Below are positions 9,511-17,639 of a stretch of DNA of 64,000 bases, piece by piece. The translations under genes were made by a program, and so were the position numbers. The DNA comes from Verrucomicrobiota bacterium (lineage in GTDB: Bacteria; Verrucomicrobiota; Verrucomicrobiia; Opitutales; Opitutaceae): contig JACRQG010000005.1 in the NCBI GenBank assembly GCA_016222805.1, forward strand, positions 176,141-240,140, given 5' to 3'. The notes below the pieces were generated by a model. It did not search any database and had not been told where the DNA came from. It was given only the letters and a program-made list of their open reading frames with translations. Position 1 is the first letter of the stretch. Each line of letters begins with the position of its first letter.

Positions 9511-9918
9511 GCCGGGCTGCGCGCCTCGGCCTGAACCTCTCCAATCCGGTCGCGCGCCAAGCCGCAAAGGCCGCCAAGGCAGAACCACCCGGATCCACTG
9601 CGTCTCGAGGCCGAAACCCACCGACGAGAAGTCGCCCGATGTAGCCGGCCTCGCTGAGGCCGGCCTGGAGCAGGAGATCGCCTGTGTCGGCGGCCGGGGT
9701 CACCGACCCCGGCTACAACCGCCTCGTCGCGCCACGGTCCGGAACGGATTGAGGATCGATCCCGGCTCTCTCCGGTTCGAGCGCTGCCCCCTTTCGCGGC
9801 TTCGCGCCGCGGCGTGATCCCTCCTCCGTCCGTCGCGAGGCAGGCCGCGAAGGCAGCCCAGGCGGGTTGAGTCCCTGTTTCGTATTCTCCCGACAGTGAC
9901 GTTCTCCCGACAGGGAAA
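9511..9918. repeat. Intergenic region with one family-B hairpin and a short tandem motif
   Basis: No gene is visible. A complete family-B repeat lies at 9639-9718: GTAGCCGGCCTCGCTGAGGC at one end and GGGGTCACCGACCCCGGCTA at the other, each arm being itself a short hairpin. Just before the next gene, TTCTCCCGACAG occurs twice (9885-9896 and 9902-9913) with a 17-base period. The second copy ends a few bases before the ATG at 9919. That position suits a regulatory site, but its function is unknown. Confidence 0.65.
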
Positions 9919-10170
9919 ATGCCGACGAAAATGGCATACTCTCTCCGGCGACCTTCAACGCCGCCGGATGCCATGAAAATGCCCACTCGCAAACGACCGT
10001 CTCGCAGTGTCCCCGCGCCAGGTCCCGCCCTCGAAGTCATCGCGCGCCTGGCTGAACTCATGTGGGAGAAGGAAGGCTGCCCGGAGGGCCGTGACATCGA
10101 GTTCTGGCTGCGCGCCGAGGCCGAGTTGAAGGGGACCGACGTGCCGACACTGCATGAATCCAAGCGATAA
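9919..10170 (+). CDS. DUF2934 domain small protein
   Basis: An 83-residue protein carrying a DUF2934-type segment (about residues 38-70: IARLAELMWEKEGCPEGRD followed by WLRAEAEL). This motif is common in proteobacterial and verrucomicrobial genomes and its function is unknown. The ATG at 9919 follows a weak purine-rich stretch (AGGGAAA); an internal ATG at 9973 (MKMPTRKRP) is also possible. The N-terminal half is basic and proline-rich and probably unstructured. It overlaps the next kinase gene by 17 bases in another frame, so the two are likely co-translated. Confidence 0.75.
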   Translation: MPTKMAYSLRRPSTPPDAMKMPTRKRPSRSVPAPGPALEVIARLAELMWEKEGCPEGRDIEFWLRAEAELKGTDVPTLHESKR

Positions 10171-13100
10171 TCACCCGTCCGCACCGACTGGCGCTCCTCC
10201 CCAGGTGTCCGCACCCTCCTCGGACCCGGGCTCCAGTGCCGACCGGCAAAAGGGGCGCCAGAACGTGCGCCTGGCCGCGGCTGTCGTGGTGCCGTTCCTC
10301 GCCTGCGCGGTGCAGGGAATCTTCTGGGAGTACTTCCAGCCCTATGTGTGGTTCCTCTTCTTCCCGACGGCGTACTTCTGCGCTTACTTCGGCGGCCTGC
10401 GGGGCGGGCTGATCTCGACGGTAATCTCGGCGCTGCTGGTCTGGTACGTGTTCATTCCGCCGCAGTTTTCCTTCGAACTGCCGAGGACCAGTTCCCTGTT
10501 CTCCATCGTCGTGTATGTGATCATGGGCACCCTGTTTGGCGTCGCCCACGAGCGCCATGGCCGAGCCCGTCGTCTGTCGGCGGAGGCGCAGGCTCTCGCC
10601 GAGCAGCGCGCCCGGGAGGCGGAGGCGGCCAACCGGCGGGCGGCGGAGGAGGTGGCCACTCGCGTGCGATTGGAGAATGACGCGGAGAAAAACTCGCTGG
10701 AACTGGCCGAGCGCCAGGCGCACGAACGCGAGATCGAGCGTTGGACGCGGCTCTACGCCGCGCTCAGCCAGATCAACCAGGCCGTCGTGAGGATGAAGAC
10801 CATCGAGGACCTCGCCCGGGAGGTCTCCCGCGCCGCCGTCGAGGCGGGCGGCTTCAAGCTGGCCTGGATCGGCCAGCACCACGCCCAGATCCGCGTCGTG
10901 GTACCGCTGGGCTGCGCGGGCGAACCGCAGGAGTTCATCCACCGCTTCCGCCACGGCTCGAATGCCGACGCCAGTCACCGCTGCCCCTGCGGTCATGCGA
11001 TCCGGAACGACCGCGCCTACGTGGTCAATCAGCTGTCTGGCGAGCCGGAAATGCGCGACTGGCATGCAGAAATGGAGTCGGCCGGCATCCGGGCCGCCGC
11101 CGTGTTCCCCATCCGGGTGCAGGGCGCGGTCTGGGGCTTGTTCGGCGTGTATGCCGAGGAGCCGGAGGTGTTCCAGGACAAGGAAACCGCATTGCTCGAA
11201 CAGGCGGCGATGGACATCGGCTACGCCGTCGAAAACCTGGAGAACGAGACGCGACGCCAGCATGCCGTGGAAGCACTGCGTCAGAGCGAGGCACGGCTTC
11301 GGCTCTCCGTGGCGGCGGCCGACATCGGCCTGTGGGACTGGGACCTGGCGACCAACCAGGTGATCTTTTCCCCGGAATGGAAGCGCCAGATTGGCTACGG
11401 CGACGACGAGATTCCCAACCGCTTCGAGGAATGGCAGAGCCGGGTGCATCCCGACGATGTGGGGCCGATGTTGCAGAAGATCCGCGCCTTCCTCGCGACT
11501 CCGCAGGGCCGGCACATGGGCGAATTCCGCTTCCGCCACAAGGACGGGAGCTACCGCTGGATCTACACCCACGCCGATCTGGTCCGCGACGCCAGCGGCC
11601 AGCCCGCGCGAATGCTCGGCTGCCACATCGACATTACCGACCGGAAGGAGGCGGAGGCGGACCTCGTGCGCATGCGCAACACGCTGCTGGAGGCTCAGGG
11701 GATCGCGCACCTCGGCAGTTTCGAGTATGTCGCCGCGACGCGGACGACCGTCTGGTCCGAAGAGGAATACCGCATCTACGGCCTGGATCCCGCCGGCCCG
11801 TCGCCGGCGTATGACGAGATGCTGGCGCGGTGCATCCACCCCGAGGACGCCGCCCTGCTGCACGAGGCCTTCACGAAAGCGATGGCGGGCCAGACGGTGT
11901 ATGAACTGGAACACCGGATCGTCCGGCCGGACGGCAGCGTGCGCTGGGTGCACGACCGCGCCCACCCCTACTTTGACCCGCAGGGGCAACTCGTCCGCTA
12001 CGTGGGCACGACGCTCGACATCACCGAGCGCAAACGCATCGCGGAGCAGTTGCTCGAAAGTGAGCAGAAGTACACCGTGCTGTTCCAGAAGTCCTCCACG
12101 CCGACGGTGCTGCTCAAGCTACCGGAGGTCGTGATCGTCGATATCAACGAATCCTGCGAGCGTCTGCTCGGTCTCACGCGCCAGGAAGTGGCGGGCAAAA
12201 CCGCGATCGAACTGGGGCTGACAAAAAAGGAGAACCGCCAGGAGGCGATCTCGCGCTTCATCCGCCATGGCACCCTCGACGGGCATGAGATGCACCTGGT
12301 GACCCGCAGCGGCGTAGAGCGGATCGTGGTTTCAAACACCAACCGCGTGACGATCGCCGGAACACCCTACGCGATCACCACCCTGCAGGATTTCACTGCT
12401 CTCCGGCACGCCGAAGCGGCCCTGCGCCGCAGCGAAGCCCACCTCCGCACCCTGGTGAAGACCCTGCCGGATCTCGTCTGGGTGAAGGACCCGGCGGGAG
12501 TCTATCTCGCCTGCAACACCCGATTCGAGGTCCTGTTCGGCGCGGCGGAGACCGCCATCGTGGGCAAGACCGACTACGACTTCGTCCCCCGGGAAGTGGC
12601 CGACGCCTTTCGCAGGAATGACGCGGCCGCATTGGCCGCCGGCCGCCCGCGCATCAACGAGGAGGAGGTCGTCTTCGCCTCCGACGGTCACCGCGAGCTG
12701 CTGGAGACCATCAAGACGCCGCTGCACGACGCCGACGGCACGCTCATCGGCGTGCTCGGCATCGCCCGCGATATCACGGCGCGCAAACGGGCCGAAGACG
12801 CCCTGCGCGAAAGCGAGGCCCGGCGCGCGCTGGCGCTGGATGCCGCCAAGGCGGGCACCTGGGAGTGGGAACTCGCCAGTGGAAGGAACGTCTGGTCGGA
12901 GGAACTGTGGAAGCTCTACGGCCTGGAACCGCATTTCTGCGAACCCTCGTACGAGGCCTGGCGCCGCACCGTCCATCCCGACGATCGTTCAAAGCTGGAG
13001 CAGAGCCTTCAGGTCGCCGTCCAGCGCGAAGCGGACATCAGCATCGAATGGCGGGTGCACGGCTCCGGCACCAGTCCCCGCTGGCTCATGTCGCGCGGCC

Positions 13101-14695
13101 GCCCGCGGCGCGACGCGGCCGGAAAGGTCACCCATTACGTCGGCGTGGTCTTCGACATCACCGAGCGCAAGCACGCGGAGGACGAAATCCGTGAGAGCCA
13201 GGTTCGCCGGACGCTCGCCCTGGATGCCGCCAAGGCCGGCATCTGGGAGTGGGACCTCGCCAGCGGCCGGAACCTTTGGTCGGAGGAGATCTGGAAGCTC
13301 TACGGTCTGGAACCGCATTCCTGCGAGCCCTCCTACGAGGCGTGGCGGGAGTCCGTCGCGCCCGAAGATCGTCCCCTGATGGAGAAAGCCCTGCAGGAAG
13401 CCGTCCGCAGCGAGTCGGAGATCAACCTCGAATGGCGGGTGCACGAGCCGGACGAAGCCACCCGCTGGCTCATGTCCCGCGGACGCCCCCAGCGCGACGA
13501 CACCGGGCGGGTCATCCGCTACCTGGGAGTGGTGATCGATATCACCGAACGCAGGCAGGCGGAGGAACGGGCGCGGCAGAGTACGGCCCGGCTCGACTTT
13601 GCCCTGCAGGCCAGCCACACGGGGGCGTGGTCCCTGAACACGCGGGACCGCACCGCCACGCGCACGCTCCTTCACGCGCAGATCTTCGGCTACCCCAGCG
13701 CGGACGGCGAATGGAGCCAGGAGAAGTTCCTGGCGCACGTCGTGCCGGACGACCGGGAAGCGGTCCGGCAGCGGGTGCAGGAGGGGCTGGCCACCCGATC
13801 CGGATGGAGCTTCGAGTGCCGCATCCGCCGCGCCGACGGCGAACTGCGGTGGGTTCTGATCGCCGGAGGTTTCGAGCCCGAAGGCAGCGATGCCCGGGTG
13901 TCGGGCATCATCCAGGACATCACCGAGCGCAAGCAGCTCGAACAGCAGCGGCTGGTCATGGAGGCGCAGCTCCGGCAGCAGCAGAAGCTGGAGTCCATCG
14001 GCACGCTGGCCAGCGGGGTGGCGCACGAGATCAACAACCCCATCACCGGCATCATGAACTACGCCCAGTTGATCCAGGATCGGCTGCCCGCCGCGAGCCC
14101 GCTGACCGAGTTCACCGGGGAAATCCTGCGCGAGACCCATCGCGTGGCCACCATCGTGCGCAACCTGCTCACCTTTGCCCGCAACGAGAGGCAGTCGCAC
14201 AGCCCGGCGCGCCTCATCGACATCGTCGAGGCCGTGCTCTCGCTCGTGCGCACCGTCATCCGGCGGGATCACATCGTGCTGCAGATGAACGTGCCGGAGG
14301 ACCTGCCCTCGTTCAAATGCCGGAGCCAGCAGATCCAGCAGGTGATCATGAACCTCGTCACCAACGCCCGCGACGCCCTGAACGAGCGTTTCCCCGAATC
14401 CGATCCCGACAAGGTGCTGAACCTGGAGGCGCGTCTGTTCGAGAAGGCCGGCCGACGGTGGATTCGCCTCACGGTGGAGGATCACGGCACCGGGATCGCG
14501 CCGGAGATCCGGGAACGGATGTTTGACCCGTTCTTCACCACCAAGGGACGGGAAGCCGGCACCGGCCTCGGTCTTTCCATCAGCCACGGCATCGTCAAGG
14601 AACACCACGGAGTATGGACCGTGGACACCGAACCTGGCCGGTTCACGCGCATGCACATCGATCTGCCGGTGGACAACGGATGGGACCTTAAATGA
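10154..14695 (+). CDS. Membrane sensor kinase: DUF4118-like, GAF, seven PAS, HisKA, HATPase
   Basis: A 1513-residue sensor histidine kinase. Residues about 35-130 form four closely packed membrane helices like the KdpD-type DUF4118 module (RLAAAVVVPFLACAVQGIFW, TAYFCAYFGGLRGGLISTVI). A coiled linker leads to a GAF domain (about 195-360, LYAALSQINQAVVRMKTIED). Seven PAS/PAC modules follow, then HisKA with phosphoacceptor His1291 (GTLASGVAHEINNPITGI) and HATPase_c ([19 protein letters not shown]). PAS5 and PAS6 are near copies (LALDAAKAGTWEWELASGRN and LALDAAKAGIWEWDLASGRN), 384 bases apart. There is no receiver domain; the hybrid kinase encoded 13 bases downstream may supply one. The ligand is unknown. 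Confidence 0.93.
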   Translation: MNPSDNHPSAPTGAPPQVSAPSSDPGSSADRQKGRQNVRLAAAVVVPFLACAVQGIFWEYFQPYVWFLFFPTAYFCAYFGGLRGGLISTVISALLVWYVFIPPQFSFELPRTSSLFSIVVYVIMGTLFGVAHERHGRARRLSAEAQALAEQRAREAEAANRRAAEEVATRVRLENDAEKNSLELAERQAHEREIERWTRLYAALSQINQAVVRMKTIEDLAREVSRAAVEAGGFKLAWIGQHHAQIRVVVPLGCAGEPQEFIHRFRHGSNADASHRCPCGHAIRNDRAYVVNQLSGEPEMRDWHAEMESAGIRAAAVFPIRVQGAVWGLFGVYAEEPEVFQDKETALLEQAAMDIGYAVENLENETRRQHAVEALRQSEARLRLSVAAADIGLWDWDLATNQVIFSPEWKRQIGYGDDEIPNRFEEWQSRVHPDDVGPMLQKIRAFLATPQGRHMGEFRFRHKDGSYRWIYTHADLVRDASGQPARMLGCHIDITDRKEAEADLVRMRNTLLEAQGIAHLGSFEYVAATRTTVWSEEEYRIYGLDPAGPSPAYDEMLARCIHPEDAALLHEAFTKAMAGQTVYELEHRIVRPDGSVRWVHDRAHPYFDPQGQLVRYVGTTLDITERKRIAEQLLESEQKYTVLFQKSSTPTVLLKLPEVVIVDINESCERLLGLTRQEVAGKTAIELGLTKKENRQEAISRFIRHGTLDGHEMHLVTRSGVERIVVSNTNRVTIAGTPYAITTLQDFTALRHAEAALRRSEAHLRTLVKTLPDLVWVKDPAGVYLACNTRFEVLFGAAETAIVGKTDYDFVPREVADAFRRNDAAALAAGRPRINEEEVVFASDGHRELLETIKTPLHDADGTLIGVLGIARDITARKRAEDALRESEARRALALDAAKAGTWEWELASGRNVWSEELWKLYGLEPHFCEPSYEAWRRTVHPDDRSKLEQSLQVAVQREADISIEWRVHGSGTSPRWLMSRGRPRRDAAGKVTHYVGVVFDITERKHAEDEIRESQVRRTLALDAAKAGIWEWDLASGRNLWSEEIWKLYGLEPHSCEPSYEAWRESVAPEDRPLMEKALQEAVRSESEINLEWRVHEPDEATRWLMSRGRPQRDDTGRVIRYLGVVIDITERRQAEERARQSTARLDFALQASHTGAWSLNTRDRTATRTLLHAQIFGYPSADGEWSQEKFLAHVVPDDREAVRQRVQEGLATRSGWSFECRIRRADGELRWVLIAGGFEPEGSDARVSGIIQDITERKQLEQQRLVMEAQLRQQQKLESIGTLASGVAHEINNPITGIMNYAQLIQDRLPAASPLTEFTGEILRETHRVATIVRNLLTFARNERQSHSPARLIDIVEAVLSLVRTVIRRDHIVLQMNVPEDLPSFKCRSQQIQQVIMNLVTNARDALNERFPESDPDKVLNLEARLFEKAGRRWIRLTVEDHGTGIAPEIRERMFDPFFTTKGREAGTGLGLSISHGIVKEHHGVWTVDTEPGRFTRMHIDLPVDNGWDLK

Positions 14696-14708
14696 CCAGC
14701 TCTCAATC

Positions 14709-17096
14709 ATGGCCAAAGTACTAATCGTCGATGATGAACGGAGTATTCGCCGCTCCCTGTGCGAGTTGCTCCACGATGCCGGGTACCAGGTGGCGGAGGC
14801 CGAGGATGCCGAGGCCGCGCTGGTTCACCTGCGGGCCGCCCCGTTCGATGTCGTGATCTCCGACATCATCCTGCCCCGGGTTTCCGGAGTCGAGTTGCTG
14901 CGGCAGCTCCAGGCCACCGCGCCGGAAGTGCAGGTGGTGATGATGACGGGCGAACCGACAGCCGAGACCGCCGCCTCCGCCCTGCGTCTCGGGGCGACCG
15001 ACTATCTTTTCAAGCCGATCACGAAGGCGGCCATCCTCCGCGCCACGGCCAACGCCGCGCGGATCAAATTCCTCGAGGACGCCCGCCGGCGGCTGGAGGA
15101 GGAGAACAAGGCCCACCGCGAGCGCCTGGAGCAGCTGGTCGCGGAGCGGACGTCGCAGCTGCGCGTCAGCGAAGGCCGGTACCGCAATCTGGTGGAGACC
15201 ACCTTCGACTGGGTCTGGGAAGTGGATGCCGACGCCCGCTATACCTATGCCAGCCCGCGGGTCCTGGACTTGCTGGGCTACCGGCCCGAGGAGGTGATCG
15301 GCCGCACGCCGTTCGACCTCATGCCCGAGGCGGAAGCCCGGCGCGTGCGGGCGATCTTCGAGCAGATCGCCGCGCGGCGGGATCCCTTTTCCGGGCTGGA
15401 GAACACGAACGTTCACCGCAACGGACAGCTGGTCATCCTCGAATCCAACGGCACCCCCGTGTTTTCCCCGACCGGGGAGTTTCTTGGCTACCATGGCATG
15501 GACCGCAACGTCACCGCCCGCAAACAGGCCGAGGAACAGCTGCGCAAGCTGGCCCGCGCGGTGGATCAATCTCCCGTCTCGATCGTGATCACCGATCGCG
15601 AAGGGAAGATCGAGTTCGTCAACCCGAAGTTCACCGAGGTCTCCGGTTACACGGCGGAGGAAGCGCTGGGCAACACCCCGCGGATCCAGAAGTCCGGCGA
15701 AACGCCCCTCGAGGAGTACCGCCGGCTGTGGGGGACGATCCTGGCCGGCGGGGAGTGGCGCGGCGAATTCCACAACAAACGCAAGAACGGCTCGCTCTTT
15801 TGGGAGACCGTCTCGATCTCCGCCATGCGCGATCCCGCCGGCGCGATCACCCATTTTGTCGCCGTGAAGGAGGACGTGACGGAGAAGAAGCAGTTGGAAG
15901 CGCGCTTCCTCCGCGCCCAGCGCGTGGAGAGCATCGGCAGCCTCGCCAGTGGCATCGCGCATGACCTCAACAACATGCTCACGCCGATCCTCATGGGTGC
16001 CGCCCTGCTGCGCAAGGCGACCTACGGTCCAAGGGACCAGGAACTCGTGCAGGTGATCGACTCGAGTACCCGCCGCGCCATCGACGTGGTGCGCCAGTTG
16101 CTCGGCTTCGCCCGCGGCCAGGAGAGCAGCGCGCAGCCGGTCCAGCTCCGGCATCTCGTGCGCGAGATGATCGCCATCGCCCGCGAGACCTTTCCGCGAA
16201 ATCTCCAATTCCAGGACCGCTGCGCCCCGGACTTGTGGCCGGTGCTGGCGAATGCCACGCAGATCCACCAGGTGTTGGTCAACCTCAGCGTCAACGCGCG
16301 CGACGCCATGCCCCAGGGCGGTACCCTCACCTTCCGCGCCGCCAACGTCACGCTCGACGAGCACTACGTGGCGATGCACCCGCAAGCCACCGTGGGCCGT
16401 TTTGTGCGCCTGGAGGTGCAGGATACCGGTGTCGGCATCCCCGAAGAATTGCGCGAGCGGGTCTTCGAGTCGTTCTTCACGACCAAGGGCGAGGGGCAGG
16501 GCACCGGCCTCGGCCTGACCACCGTGCTTGGGATCGTCCGCGACCACAAGGGCTTCATCTCCTTCACCTCCGAGGTTGGTCGTGGCACCACCTTCGAGAT
16601 TCACCTGCCGGCGATCCCGGGAGCCGCTTCCGGCGGCGACGCGGTCGCCGCCTCGGAAGCCCCGCGGGGGCAGGGTGAACTCATCCTGGTCGTGGACGAT
16701 GAACTGCCCGTCTGCGCCGCCACCTGCCTCACCCTCGAGGGGCATGGCTACCGGACCCTGCGGGCGCACAACGGCATCGACGCGCTTGCCGAGTTCTCCC
16801 GGCATCTGGGGCAGGTGCACGCCGTGGTCACCGACTTCATGATGCCGCTGATGGACGGCGTCACCCTTTGCCGGACCCTGCGGAAGCTCAGCCCGGGGAC
16901 CCCGCTGATCGTGTCGAGCGGGGGCCTGTTCGGAAAGGGTGGCGCCCGGACAATGGAGTCCTACCGCGAAATCGGCGTCCGGCACATCCTGCACAAACCC
17001 CACAATGCCGAGGTCCTCCTGCAGGCGCTGGCCGCCGAACTGCAGGTGAAGGCCGCGGTGCCGCCTCCCCCGGCGCCCGAAGAACCGAAGGCGTGA
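14709..17096 (+). CDS. Hybrid sensor kinase: REC-PAS-PAS-HisKA-HATPase-REC
   Basis: A 795-residue cytoplasmic hybrid kinase. The ATG at 14709 (MAKVLIVDDERS) starts a receiver domain with acceptor Asp52 (DVVISDIILPRVSG). Two PAS modules follow; the first holds RYRNLVETTFDWVWEVDADA and GYHGMDRNVTARK, the second SIVITDREGKIEFVNPKFTE. Then come HisKA with phosphoacceptor His418 (GSLASGIAHDLNNMLTPI), HATPase_c (FFTTKGEGQGTGLGLTT) and a second receiver (AVVTDFMMPLMDG). The terminal receiver lacks an output domain, so it probably acts in a phosphorelay or as a modulator. Its first PAS and its C-terminal half are closely related to the broken kinase at 30017-32602, which helps reconstruct what that gene lost. 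It is probably co-transcribed with the preceding kinase. Confidence 0.93.
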   Translation: MAKVLIVDDERSIRRSLCELLHDAGYQVAEAEDAEAALVHLRAAPFDVVISDIILPRVSGVELLRQLQATAPEVQVVMMTGEPTAETAASALRLGATDYLFKPITKAAILRATANAARIKFLEDARRRLEEENKAHRERLEQLVAERTSQLRVSEGRYRNLVETTFDWVWEVDADARYTYASPRVLDLLGYRPEEVIGRTPFDLMPEAEARRVRAIFEQIAARRDPFSGLENTNVHRNGQLVILESNGTPVFSPTGEFLGYHGMDRNVTARKQAEEQLRKLARAVDQSPVSIVITDREGKIEFVNPKFTEVSGYTAEEALGNTPRIQKSGETPLEEYRRLWGTILAGGEWRGEFHNKRKNGSLFWETVSISAMRDPAGAITHFVAVKEDVTEKKQLEARFLRAQRVESIGSLASGIAHDLNNMLTPILMGAALLRKATYGPRDQELVQVIDSSTRRAIDVVRQLLGFARGQESSAQPVQLRHLVREMIAIARETFPRNLQFQDRCAPDLWPVLANATQIHQVLVNLSVNARDAMPQGGTLTFRAANVTLDEHYVAMHPQATVGRFVRLEVQDTGVGIPEELRERVFESFFTTKGEGQGTGLGLTTVLGIVRDHKGFISFTSEVGRGTTFEIHLPAIPGAASGGDAVAASEAPRGQGELILVVDDELPVCAATCLTLEGHGYRTLRAHNGIDALAEFSRHLGQVHAVVTDFMMPLMDGVTLCRTLRKLSPGTPLIVSSGGLFGKGGARTMESYREIGVRHILHKPHNAEVLLQALAAELQVKAAVPPPPAPEEPKA

Positions 17097-17130
17097 TTTC
17101 CCCCTCCGGCCCCGCCATCCACACCCCACT

Positions 17131-17600
17131 GTAGGCGGGGCGACCCCGCCCCGCGCCCTTCGTAACGGAGCCAGCTTCCCGCGGGGCGAGGTCGCCCCGC
17201 CCACACCCGACCTCTTCGGAGAGACGCACCGCCCTCATCGAACCAGACCCGGGCACTCTCCACCTCACTGCGACACGGACGATCCTTCCGTACTCCACTG
17301 TAGGCGGGGCGACCCCGCCCCGCGCCCTTCGTGACGGAGCTCGCTTCCCGCGGGGCGAGGTCGCCCCGCCCACACCCGGGCTCTCCGGAGAAACGCACCG
17401 CCCTCACCGAGCCAGACCCAGGCGCTCTCCACCTCACCGCAACACGGCCGATCCTTCCGCACTCCGTTGTAGGCGGGACGACCCCGTCCCGCGCCTTTCG
17501 TGACGGAGCCCGCTTCCCGCGGGGCGAGGTCGCCCCGCCCACACCCGGCCGCTCCTGAGAAACGCACCGGCCTGACCGAACCAGCTCCGGGCGCTGTCAT
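17131..17600. repeat. Three tandem copies of a 169-bp unit built on family-A hairpins
   Basis: Units begin at 17131, 17300 and 17469, so the period is exactly 169 bases both times; the third copy fades near 17600. Each unit has a forward family-A arm (GTAGGCGGGGCGACCCCGCC), a short spacer, an inverted arm (GGCGAGGTCGCCCCGCCCAC) and about 90 bases of unique filler that is conserved between copies (for example the segments around GAGAAACGCACCGCCCTCA). The rest of 17097-17639 holds nothing else. The array lies between the convergent hybrid kinase and hydrolase genes. Confidence 0.9.
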
Positions 17601-17639
17601 CTTCGGCCCGGGCGCGACTCCCGGAAGAACGACCGCACG

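Noticed and set aside
17131-17600. CRISPR array
   Set aside because: Units are 169 bases, contiguous and nearly identical throughout, with no unique spacers and no cas genes.
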